The notes beneath the pieces are model-generated. The model saw nothing but the letters and a program-made list of their open reading frames with translations, was not told the origin of the DNA and ran no database searches. A stretch of 6,634 nucleotides of DNA from CBDTTM01 sp965363355 (GTDB taxonomy: Bacteria > Bacillota > Negativicutes > Selenomonadales > Selenomonadaceae). Location of the stretch: contig CBDTTM010000145.1 in the NCBI GenBank assembly GCA_965363355.1, forward strand, positions 1-6,634, given 5' to 3'. The position numbers and the translations under genes are program-made. This document shows positions 1 to 6,634 of this stretch, in pieces (the stretch's first letter is position 1; each line of letters opens with the position of its first letter).

Positions 1-1299
1 GACGCAAACAGGGGGCTGCCGGAAGACCAACGTCTGGTAAGGCCGCCAAGAGAATATTTGGCAACTTGGTCGGATCCGCAGCATGCTTGGCTCCGGCGTT
101 TTTACATAGAAGATGAGGTGCATTATGATCTGACGTCGGCAGCACAGCGAGCTGTCGACTGGCTGTACGGCTTGAAAAAGTCGGCTTTTGTCGGCACGGA
201 ATCAAGGCTTAGAACGGTTTTTGACTTGTTGCACGAACTGGCAAGAGATACGGATGATGATCCTGAAAAACGCTTGCGGCTCCTTAAAGAACAACGAGAA
301 AAACTAAATAAACAAATTTTGGCAGTTGAAGCGGGACAGGTCGAAGTACTCGACGAAGTGCAGGTCAAGGAGAGGTTCTTGCATGCGATATCGACGGCAC
401 AAGGCATACTAGCGGATTTTCGTGAAGTTGAAGAAAATTTTCGTCAGCTTGAGCGGAATATGCTCGATAAAATCGTTACCTGGAAGCAAGGCAAAGGGGA
501 ACTGCTCGAGCAGATTTTTTTACAGCAAGACAGCATTGTCGATTCAGAACAAGGACGAAGCTTTGCTGCGTTTTGGCGCTTTTTGATGTTTTCCCAGCAG
601 CAAGAAGATTTTCGTGCGACGTTGCAATCCGTGTTGAAGCTTGCTGACGTACAAGATATCAAGCAAGAGTTGGATTTTCTAAAGATTTATCGGCAGTGGT
701 TTGTCGGGGCTTCTGAAGTACAAACGACGATTGCTTCCTTATCCAAACAACTGCGGCGATATGTTGACGAAAATTATTTGGAGGAAGAACGCCGGATTTT
801 TTCCTTGATTCAAAAAATTGAGGGCAGGGCAATCAACCTGCGCGAAAGCCAACCGAAGATGGCAGCTTTTATGGAAATCGATGCCTTAAAGCCGGCTGTG
901 GAACTTCCTTTTGATCGACCGCTTTTTGTGCCACCGCAAAAATCTCAATTAAAAAACACCGTATTGGAAGCCGGAAAAGAAAATGTTCCTGTAGAGGCGC
1001 TGTTTAGCCAGGTGTATGTAGATAAAGCAGTGCTGCAAGAAAATATTGATAGGTTGCTGCAACAAAAATCCCCTGTGACATTGGGCGAAGTCATCGCGGC
1101 ATATCCGCTGAAACAAGGCCTTACCGAGCTCATGGCCTATATGGTTATTGCCAGCCGGGAAAACCAGGAATGTTTCGATGAAAAAGATTGGGAGGAAGTA
1201 TTGTTGTCAGCTTCCGATGGGCAGAGGTTGGCCGCTAAAATCAATACCATATGTTTTTGTCGAAAAAATGAGGTGAATGAACATGGAAGACCAGAATAA
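1..1299 (+). CDS. jetA: JetA, Wadjet type I kleisin-like subunit (DUF3375), 5'-truncated by window edge
   Basis: This is the kleisin-like subunit of the Wadjet SMC complex, counterpart of MukF; in the family it bridges the JetC ATPase heads and carries JetB. The frame is open from base 1 without a stop, giving 432 residues. DUF3375 proteins are usually about 480-500, so roughly 50-70 N-terminal residues lie outside the window. A TTG at 58 is the first possible start codon but is better read as an internal leucine: the residues before it (LPEDQRLVRPPREYLATW) continue the family pattern. Visible family motifs, numbered from base 1, are FVGTESRL (63-70), DFREVEENFR (139-148) and DSEQGRSFAAFW (181-192). 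Long charged helices fill the middle. The C-terminal part (about 335-425) looks like a winged helix, with VTLGEVIAAYPLKQGLTELMAY. It is the first gene of the operon seen here, so its promoter is outside the window. Its end overlaps jetB by 17 bases. The family call is firm. Confidence 0.93.
   Translation, partial: DANRGLPEDQRLVRPPREYLATWSDPQHAWLRRFYIEDEVHYDLTSAAQRAVDWLYGLKKSAFVGTESRLRTVFDLLHELARDTDDDPEKRLRLLKEQREKLNKQILAVEAGQVEVLDEVQVKERFLHAISTAQGILADFREVEENFRQLERNMLDKIVTWKQGKGELLEQIFLQQDSIVDSEQGRSFAAFWRFLMFSQQQEDFRATLQSVLKLADVQDIKQELDFLKIYRQWFVGASEVQTTIASLSKQLRRYVDENYLEEERRIFSLIQKIEGRAINLRESQPKMAAFMEIDALKPAVELPFDRPLFVPPQKSQLKNTVLEAGKENVPVEALFSQVYVDKAVLQENIDRLLQQKSPVTLGEVIAAYPLKQGLTELMAYMVIASRENQECFDEKDWEEVLLSASDGQRLAAKINTICFCRKNEVNEHGRPE
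1270..1275 (+). promoter_or_regulatory. Ribosome binding site of jetB (GAGGTG)
   Basis: GAGGTG lies inside the last codons of jetA, 7 bases before the ATG at 1283. The earlier in-frame ATG at 1277 is only one base from this site, too close to use it. The spacing therefore favours 1283 as the start. The call rests on spacing only. Confidence 0.55.
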
Positions 1300-1888
1300 A
1301 GAGTTTACGCGTGCTGCCGTGGCCCTGATGCGGGGCATCATCGGCAAAACGCGTCAGGCAGATCTCTATGAAACAGTGCTGAAAAATCAGTCCCAGTTGT
1401 CCGATTATCTGGCAAAGCTTGGATTGGTTTTGATTGTAGATGAAGTTGAAGAGTATGCATATCTTCGCCAGGTGGAAGATGAAGCGATTCCTCGTCTTGT
1501 TCCACGCCATCCATTAAGTTATCCAGTCAGCATTTTATTGGTGCTGCTTCGTAAGAATTTGGGGGAATACGATGCGGCAAATGGTGATAGCCGCTTTTTA
1601 CTGACCAGAGATGAAATCGTAGATAAAATGAAAGTTTTTTTTCAAGCGACGACAAATGAGATAAAATTCATCCAAAAAGTCGACAGTTACATCAATGCAG
1701 TTGAAGCTATGGGTTTTTTACGAAAGCTAAAAAACAAAACGGATACCTATGAAGTGGAAAGTGTCTTGCGAAGCTTTGTCAATGCGCGTTGGCTCCAACA
1801 GTTTGATGAACGCTTACAAGATTATATAGAATACGGTGCGCAAGAAGAAAAAACAGAGGAAGGAGATGGCATGGATGGATTTGTTTGA
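1283..1888 (+). CDS. jetB: JetB, Wadjet type I KITE/MukE-like subunit (DUF4194)
   Basis: This small winged-helix subunit corresponds to MukE/KITE proteins. In the family it binds the JetA kleisin and DNA and is required for the SMC motor. The product has 201 residues from ATG 1283 (203 from ATG 1277), normal for DUF4194. Recognisable patterns are the N-terminal LMRGIIGKTRQADLYETVL, the strand GLVLIVDEVEEYAYLRQ, the block IPRLVPRHPLSYPVSILLVL followed by LRKNLGE, and a late GFLRKLKNKTDTYEV typical of the second winged helix, followed by a helical tail. The start at 1283 is chosen because GAGGTG is 7 bases upstream. The gene overlaps the end of jetA by 17 bases and its own end overlaps jetC by 14, which implies coupled translation. 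No signal peptide or membrane segment is seen, so the protein is cytoplasmic. The family call is strong by motif and by position between jetA and jetC. Confidence 0.92.
   Translation: MEDQNKEFTRAAVALMRGIIGKTRQADLYETVLKNQSQLSDYLAKLGLVLIVDEVEEYAYLRQVEDEAIPRLVPRHPLSYPVSILLVLLRKNLGEYDAANGDSRFLLTRDEIVDKMKVFFQATTNEIKFIQKVDSYINAVEAMGFLRKLKNKTDTYEVESVLRSFVNARWLQQFDERLQDYIEYGAQEEKTEEGDGMDGFV
1858..1865 (+). promoter_or_regulatory. Ribosome binding site of jetC (GGAAGGAG)
   Basis: A strong Shine-Dalgarno, GGAAGGAG, sits within the 3' end of jetB. It is 9 bases before the ATG at 1875, which is in the jetC frame. The in-frame ATG at 1866 abuts the site and the in-frame GTG at 1836 lies upstream of it, so neither can use it. 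This site decides the jetC start. Confidence 0.75.
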
Positions 1889-4800
1889 TTTTGAACAAAA
1901 AAATGGGCCGGATAAATTGGGCTTTCGGTTGCAACGGTTGGAAGTCTATAATTGGGGAACCTTCGATCAGAAAATTTGGTCGCTTGAATTAAATGGCGAT
2001 ACATCGCTTTTGACCGGGGATGTCGGTTCGGGAAAATCGACTTTGGTCGATGCGTTGATTACGTTGCTCGTTCCGCCGAGAAAGGCGACTTATAATAAGG
2101 CGGCAGATGCGAGTGCAAAAGAGCGAAGCCTTAATTCGTATGTTCGGGGATATTTTGCCCAAAAGAGAACGGAAGAAGGCGGCGGTAAACCAGAAGCTCT
2201 GCGAGATATCAATCAGTATTCAGTGCTCTTGGCGGTATTTGCCGACAAAAATCTAGGCGTTACCGTGAGCCTGGCTCAGGTTTTTTGGTTTCGTGATGCG
2301 TCAAGCAGCACTCCGGCTAAGTTTTTTGTACTGGCGGATAAGATGCTTAGCATAGCCGATCACTTCAGTAATTTTGGAACAGATATCAAAAACCTCAAAA
2401 AAAGACTTGATCGTGATGCTTATATAAAAATCTATGAAGATTATCCGCAGTATGCCCGTGATTTTCGGCGGAAATTTGGCATACGCCAAGAACAGGCCAT
2501 GGATTTGTTTCAGCAGACGATTTCGATGAAAAAAGTCGATGCACTTACTGGTTTTGTTCGTCAAAACATGCTGGAAATACCGAATACGGAAAATGAAGTA
2601 AAAAGCCTGTTGCTGCATTTTTATGATTTGGATAAAGCCCATGATGCGGTTGTTAAGGCGAAGGCACAGCTTGCTTTACTGCAACCGCTTGCTATCGTAG
2701 GGGATTCGTATTTTAGTATTTTTGAGCGAAATCTTCAATTGCAAGCCATGCAAAAAACTTTGCGGTCTTTTTTTGCTTTTTTGTCGACAAAATTTTTATT
2801 GATTGAAAATGATGTTTTGAAGGAAGATGAAATACAGGCGAAAAATAAAATTGTTCAGCTGCAAGAAGAACTGCAGGTATTTGGTCGAGAGCTAAAGTCG
2901 ATTGAGGGAAAAATCTTGCAAAATGGCGGGCAGCGTCTTGAGTCGCTGCAACAGGAAATAAAACAAGACGAAGATCGATTTAAACTTATTCAGGGGAATT
3001 TTCAACAGTATGAAAAACAGGCGAAGGTGCTTTCATTAGAAGTTCCAGAAACGCAAAACGTTTTTGAGGCAAATAGAAAACAGCTCGATGAGAAGACCGA
3101 GACAGAACACAGTTTAAAAGATCGTTTGGCTGAAGAATTGTCGGATTACGATATGAATCGCAAGGAACTGGAAAAGGAGCTTGAACGCACGGCGGCAGAA
3201 CTTTCATCTTTGCGTCTTAGAAAATCAAGCATTCCGCGGGAATATGTAGAAATACGCGATGAGCTTTGCCGGGATTTGGATTTGGCTGAGACGGAAATGC
3301 CTTTTGCGGGTGAACTCATGGAGGTCAAAGCGGAAGAAGCTGCATGGGAAGGTGCGGTTGAACGCTTGCTTCGCGGTTTGGGGATTTCTTTACTCATTCC
3401 GCAGGCGCATTATGCAGAGGTTGCCGACTGGATGGAACACAAATCACTGCGGCTTCGTTTGGTGTATTATCGTGTCAACGAGGATGAAGCAAGTTTTGCT
3501 ATTGGTGATGTTCCAGAAGACAGTGCTTGTCAGAAAATCAATTTGCGCCAGGATAGCGTCTTTTCAAGCTGGCTCCAAAAAGAATTGTATCAGCGTTTTC
3601 GGCATATATGCTGTGAGACAATGGCACAGTTTCGCAGCGAAGCCTATGCAATGACCAAAGGCGGCCAGGTAAAAATGAATGGTCGTCGCCATGAAAAAGA
3701 TGATCGCCATAAAATCGACGATCGTAGGCAGTATGTTTTGGGATTTTCCAACCATAAAAAAATACAGGCACTTGAAGTTGAGGTAGAAAATGCAAATCTT
3801 GAAATCAAACGCTGGAAAAAGTTAAGTCGAGAAGTTAAGAGCAAACAGGACGAAAATAGTCGGCGCCTATCGGCTATAGAAGTCCTGCGTGATACAAAAG
3901 ACTTCATATCGATTGATGTTGTCGGTCTTCGCAGCGCGCTTGATAAAAAACGAAAAATGCTTTTAGAACTTGAAAAAGAAAACGATGCATTGCGGCTTTT
4001 AAAACAAAAGGAACGAGAGTTGTATGTGGGAAAAGCACGAAGCGAAGAAAGTCTAAATGATGTGCGGGCAGAACTTACCCGAGCCGAAATGCTTTTGACG
4101 CAAAATAACGAAAAACTGCACTCGAATACAGCTGTAATGGACCAACTGGAAAAAGATTTTTGCGATAAGGTATATCCTCGTTTGGAAGAGAATTGGCAGC
4201 AGGCCTTAGGGCAAACACGACCAGAGAAGGAGAAACTGCCAGAACAGGAAAATCAATATGGTCTCTGGTTGGCAAAGGAAATTGACGCAAATCAAGATAA
4301 GCTTACGGATAAGCGCGATGAGTTGACCAAACAGATGCTTGGGTATTTACAAAAATATCCGCAGGAAACGAACTCTTTGGATACAAGTCCAGAAGCATTG
4401 CCGGAATATAAAGCAATTCTCCACAAACTGGAAATCGATGGGCTCCCTAAGTTCGAAGCGAAATTCCGGGAACTTTTGCGAGAAAATACAATCAATCAAA
4501 TCGCTCTTTTTCAAGGAAAGTTAGCCATTGCCTGTGATGAAATACGTGACCGAATCGATATGATCAATCAGTCGCTAAGTTCGATTGATTATAACGAAGG
4601 CCGTTATATCGCGATTGAATACACAGAAACGGTAAATCGGGAAATAAAGGATTTTCGTTTGCAGCTTAAAGCCTGTACGGACAGCGTTCTCAGTGGTTCA
4701 GAGGATGATCAGTACAGTGAGGGGAAATTCAGTCAGGTCAAGGAAATCGTAGAGCGTTTCAAAGGAAGACCTGGGCTGGCAGAGCTTGATGAACAATGGA

Positions 4801-5252
4801 TGAAGAAAGTCATCGATGTGCGTAACTGGTATGAATTTGCCGCTTCAGAACGCTGGCGCGATACGGGTGAAGAGTATGAGCACTATACAGATTCGGGCGG
4901 GAAATCCGGCGGGCAAAAAGAAAAGCTCGCCTATACGATTTTAGCGGCGAGCCTTGTCTATAATTTTGGTTTAGAAGCAAAAAATAAGCGGATCGAATCT
5001 TTCCGTTTCGTTGTCATCGATGAAGCTTTTTTAAAGAGCTCGGATGATTCCGCTCGTTTTGGGCTGGAACTCTTTAAAAAGCTCGACTTGCAGCTGCTTG
5101 TGGTAACACCGCTTTTGAAAATAGCGACGATAGAACCATTTGTCACGCATGTCGGCTTTGTTTACCAAAACGATGAAGAACATATTTCGTTTTTAAGAAA
5201 CTTGACAATCGAGGAGCTTCGAGAGGAACGGCAAAGTTATGCAGCAAAATGA
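1875..5252 (+). CDS. jetC: JetC, Wadjet type I SMC/MukB-like coiled-coil ATPase
   Basis: This is the motor of the complex: an SMC-like ATPase whose dimer extrudes DNA loops. From ATG 1875 it has 1125 residues, normal for JetC/COG4913 proteins. The N-terminal head carries Walker A, GDVGSGKST (48-56), and a conserved ERSLNSYVRGYF stretch. A first coiled-coil arm spans roughly 300-450. It is followed by a central hinge-like domain (about 453-630) that includes the highly charged family motif RRHEKDDRHKIDDR (604-617) and then YVLGFSNHKK. A second heptad-rich arm spans roughly 626-772. The C-terminal head holds the ABC signature KSGGQKE (SGGQ at 1011-1014), Walker B FVVIDEAF (D1049, catalytic E1050) and a D-loop-like KSSDDSARFG. 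All ATPase motifs look intact. A GTG at 1836 would add 13 residues (MRKKKKQRKE...), but those codons include the Shine-Dalgarno itself, so it is rejected. The gene overlaps jetB and jetD by 14 bases each. RecN or SbcC are ruled out by the hinge motif and the neighbours. Confidence 0.95.
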   Translation: MDLFDFEQKNGPDKLGFRLQRLEVYNWGTFDQKIWSLELNGDTSLLTGDVGSGKSTLVDALITLLVPPRKATYNKAADASAKERSLNSYVRGYFAQKRTEEGGGKPEALRDINQYSVLLAVFADKNLGVTVSLAQVFWFRDASSSTPAKFFVLADKMLSIADHFSNFGTDIKNLKKRLDRDAYIKIYEDYPQYARDFRRKFGIRQEQAMDLFQQTISMKKVDALTGFVRQNMLEIPNTENEVKSLLLHFYDLDKAHDAVVKAKAQLALLQPLAIVGDSYFSIFERNLQLQAMQKTLRSFFAFLSTKFLLIENDVLKEDEIQAKNKIVQLQEELQVFGRELKSIEGKILQNGGQRLESLQQEIKQDEDRFKLIQGNFQQYEKQAKVLSLEVPETQNVFEANRKQLDEKTETEHSLKDRLAEELSDYDMNRKELEKELERTAAELSSLRLRKSSIPREYVEIRDELCRDLDLAETEMPFAGELMEVKAEEAAWEGAVERLLRGLGISLLIPQAHYAEVADWMEHKSLRLRLVYYRVNEDEASFAIGDVPEDSACQKINLRQDSVFSSWLQKELYQRFRHICCETMAQFRSEAYAMTKGGQVKMNGRRHEKDDRHKIDDRRQYVLGFSNHKKIQALEVEVENANLEIKRWKKLSREVKSKQDENSRRLSAIEVLRDTKDFISIDVVGLRSALDKKRKMLLELEKENDALRLLKQKERELYVGKARSEESLNDVRAELTRAEMLLTQNNEKLHSNTAVMDQLEKDFCDKVYPRLEENWQQALGQTRPEKEKLPEQENQYGLWLAKEIDANQDKLTDKRDELTKQMLGYLQKYPQETNSLDTSPEALPEYKAILHKLEIDGLPKFEAKFRELLRENTINQIALFQGKLAIACDEIRDRIDMINQSLSSIDYNEGRYIAIEYTETVNREIKDFRLQLKACTDSVLSGSEDDQYSEGKFSQVKEIVERFKGRPGLAELDEQWMKKVIDVRNWYEFAASERWRDTGEEYEHYTDSGGKSGGQKEKLAYTILAASLVYNFGLEAKNKRIESFRFVVIDEAFLKSSDDSARFGLELFKKLDLQLLVVTPLLKIATIEPFVTHVGFVYQNDEEHISFLRNLTIEELREERQSYAAK
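5222..5227 (+). promoter_or_regulatory. Weak ribosome binding site of jetD (AGAGGA)
   Basis: AGAGGA lies within the last codons of jetC, 11 bases before the jetD ATG at 5239. This is longer than ideal spacing and a weaker match than the site before jetC. Ribosomes finishing jetC 11 bases beyond that ATG could restart here, so nuclease output may depend on jetC translation. Confidence 0.35.
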
Positions 5253-6447
5253 TGGGGGCTATGGGTATGGTGCACTTGAAAAAAAACTGGAGAATTTGTG
5301 GAAGAAAGGCAGTATTTGCCGAGCGTTGCTCGAACCGGGCCAATATGTAGACCTGCCTTTTCTGCGGTTTAAAATCCCTTGTCCGGTTTCAAAAGAGGAG
5401 TTTAATCAACGGCTGCCCGAACTTTTTATCTGGATAGATTTTTGGCGAGAAAAGGTAAGTGAGCAGGCAGGTTATTCTCTAGCAGAAATTTCGATAAAGC
5501 ATAAATTGATGGGAGACCAAAAAATACCCTCGCATTTTATCATACAAACACCTGTAGCGGCATTGTCTTTGCTGGGTAGGGAGAACGAAGCAAAGAAATT
5601 TTTATCAATATGTGCATTTGTTAAAAATGAACTGCCGCAATTATATCCTTGGATTATAGAGCACCCTCAAGCTACCTTGAAAGATAAGTCAATTTGGTCG
5701 GGGATTGTTGCAGTTGCACAATATTTTTTAACACATCCACGTTGCAATCTTTATGTAAGGCAGCTTGACATTAAGGGGATTGATACAAAATTCATTGAGC
5801 GAAATATGCAATTGCTGAGACGGGTTTTGGATTATTTATTGCCAGAAGGTTTTTTGGATAATTCCACTAATGATTTTTACCAACGCTTTGGATTGAAAAA
5901 AGCGGTTGCGTCGGTCGAGGTTAGGCTTCTCGATGAGACCTGCGCACTCAATACTGGTCTCATGCAATTTTCCACACCAGTAGGAGAGTTGGCAAAACTT
6001 GATTTTGGGGTCAAGAATGTATTCATTACAGAGAACAAAATGAATGGACTGGCTTTTCCATTGAAAGACAATAGTATGATTTTGTTCGGGAAAGGCTATG
6101 GAATGGTTGAAATTGTTAGGGACTTACCATGGCTTAAAACAAAGAACATTTATTACTGGGGAGATATTGACACCTATGGTTTTGATATTTTGAGCAAGGT
6201 GCGTTTTGAGTTGCCTCAGACTGAATCGTTTTTGATGGATATCAATACCTTGAACAAGTATCGAAGAGCAAAAATGTCTGGACTAGAAAAGGTACAGTGC
6301 TTGATAAAGCCAGCATTTTTAACAAAAGAAGAAGAATTTGTTTGGCGAGAAATCTCGGTAGGGAAGATACGCTTGGAACAAGAACGTATTGCATATAGAG
6401 ATATAGAAATTGCATTAGCGGCAATTTCTGTAGCAGATACAAAATAA
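5239..6447 (+). CDS. jetD: JetD, Wadjet type I Toprim-like nuclease (DUF3322 + DUF2220)
   Basis: This is the effector nuclease, which in the family dimerises and cuts circular plasmid DNA when triggered by the JetABC motor. It has 402 residues, the usual length. The N-terminal half is DUF3322: a fold with aromatic- and proline-rich patterns, then YVRQLDIKGIDTKFIE (172-187), close to the family consensus, followed by RFGLKK (216-221) and VRLLDE (228-233). The C-terminal half is DUF2220, related to the Toprim/Spo11-type metal-dependent fold. It shows ITENK (E265, first acidic metal ligand), LFGKGYGM, and YYWGDIDTYGF (305-315), with D309 and D311 forming the DxD pair, then SFLMDINTL. All expected acidic residues are present, so the enzyme is probably active. 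The start is the ATG overlapping jetC by 14 bases. No other in-frame ATG is near it. By eye the base composition is more AT-rich than that of the upstream genes. The protein is cytoplasmic, with no signal or membrane segment. Confidence 0.94.
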   Translation: MQQNDGGYGYGALEKKLENLWKKGSICRALLEPGQYVDLPFLRFKIPCPVSKEEFNQRLPELFIWIDFWREKVSEQAGYSLAEISIKHKLMGDQKIPSHFIIQTPVAALSLLGRENEAKKFLSICAFVKNELPQLYPWIIEHPQATLKDKSIWSGIVAVAQYFLTHPRCNLYVRQLDIKGIDTKFIERNMQLLRRVLDYLLPEGFLDNSTNDFYQRFGLKKAVASVEVRLLDETCALNTGLMQFSTPVGELAKLDFGVKNVFITENKMNGLAFPLKDNSMILFGKGYGMVEIVRDLPWLKTKNIYYWGDIDTYGFDILSKVRFELPQTESFLMDINTLNKYRRAKMSGLEKVQCLIKPAFLTKEEEFVWREISVGKIRLEQERIAYRDIEIALAAISVADTK

Positions 6448-6500
6448 AAGACATCTTCTCTCTGCCCCTTAGGGGTAGAGAGAAGATGTCTTTATTTTTT
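6447..6500. terminator. Strong, probably bidirectional rho-independent terminator
   Basis: Two 22-base arms (6447-6468 and 6472-6493) pair across a three-base TTA loop. On the + strand the pairing is complete, with one G-U wobble (6464 with 6476). The + strand arm is followed by a T-rich run (6491-6500), giving a classic terminator for the jet operon. It begins at the last base of the jetD stop codon. Read on the minus strand, the hairpin is also followed by a T-rich run (complement of 6441-6449), and the wobble becomes an A-C mismatch, so the minus hairpin is slightly weaker. It lies between convergent genes and probably serves both. Confidence 0.9.
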
Positions 6501-6508
6501 GAGATGGG

Positions 6509-6634
6509 TTAAACAGCTCTGCCATCGTGCATATGTTCAAGCAGTTTTTTTATCGGTAAGATCTTCAACAAAATAAGGCAGATAATAAGTTCAGGGACGA
6601 GGTAGGTTGCATTGAAAAGGAAGGAGTATACATA
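6509..6634 (-). CDS. 3' end of a hydrophobic membrane protein, possibly an ECF transporter S component (ThiT-like); partial
   Basis: On the minus strand an open frame enters from the right edge of the window and ends at a TAA (complement of 6509-6511), giving 41 residues. It reads YVYSFLFNATYLVPELII, then CLILLKILPIKKLLEHMHDG and a short end RAV. A hydrophobic segment spanning most of this, followed by a short basic and polar tail, looks like the last membrane helix of an integral membrane protein. The YN-like/NATYLVPE pattern followed by a hydrophobic helix recalls the C-terminus of ThiT/YuaJ thiamine-specific S components of ECF transporters, as I remember them, but 41 residues are too few to be certain. 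The start and any TPP riboswitch upstream would lie beyond the window. It converges on the jet operon, sharing the terminator hairpin. I am fairly sure it is coding and much less sure of the family. Confidence 0.55.
   Translation of the reverse strand, partial: YVYSFLFNATYLVPELIICLILLKILPIKKLLEHMHDGRAV

Noticed and set aside
1836..1874. Upstream GTG start for JetC adding 13 basic residues
   Set aside because: These codons contain the strong GGAAGGAG site that serves the ATG at 1875. The extra residues (MRKKKKQRKE) do not look like the family N-terminus.
2301..2642. Minus-strand open frames opposite jetC, such as this 113-codon one
   Set aside because: They are antisense shadows of conserved jetC coding sequence, with low-complexity or cysteine/serine-rich translations and no family match.
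3259..3654. 131-codon open frame on the + strand inside jetC
   Set aside because: It lies in another frame of a strongly supported gene, its translation has no recognisable pattern, and it has no convincing binding site.
6618..6634. GGAAGGAG-like ribosome site on the + strand at the window end
   Set aside because: It fits the spacing for a start just beyond the window, but the same bases encode the minus-strand reading frame with good membrane-protein character. It cannot be decided from this window.
1..6634. CRISPR arrays, tRNA or rRNA genes, insertion sequences, long direct repeats
   Set aside because: None seen. The window is fully occupied by the four jet genes, the terminator and the partial minus-strand gene.

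Overview
The window is almost entirely one defence operon: a type I Wadjet (JetABCD) anti-plasmid system, read left to right on the + strand. Wadjet is already described (also known as EptABCD, and related to MksBEFG), so this is a recognisable system and not a new one. All four genes are present in the usual order A-B-C-D, but the 5' end of jetA is cut off by the window edge.

Layout: 1-1299 is jetA (kleisin-like, DUF3375), lacking its N-terminus. 1283-1888 is jetB (KITE/MukE-like, DUF4194). 1875-5252 is jetC (SMC/MukB-like coiled-coil ATPase). 5239-6447 is jetD (DUF3322 plus the Toprim-like DUF2220 nuclease). Each gene overlaps the next by 14 to 17 bases, so the operon is tightly packed and probably translationally coupled. 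A strong hairpin with T-rich flanks on both sides (about 6447-6500) follows jetD at once. On the other side of it, on the minus strand, is the 3' end of a hydrophobic protein (6509-6634) that resembles the C-terminus of an ECF-transporter S component, perhaps ThiT. The hairpin therefore sits between convergent genes and probably ends both transcripts. No stretch longer than 300 bases lacks a gene.

How the genes work together (family knowledge): JetC dimers, bridged by the JetA kleisin and JetB, form an SMC motor that extrudes DNA loops using ATP. On small closed circular DNA the motor reaches a state in which the JetD dimer cuts the DNA, so plasmids are removed while the large chromosome is spared. 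The ATPase motifs of JetC and the acidic nuclease residues of JetD all look intact, so nothing visible suggests an inactive locus.

Organism: AAGGAG-type ribosome binding sites, medium-to-low GC, a rho-independent terminator and a possible ThiT-type neighbour suggest Bacillota. The mix of mid-GC codon use and the protein style would suit a Negativicute or clostridial relative, but this is a weak inference.
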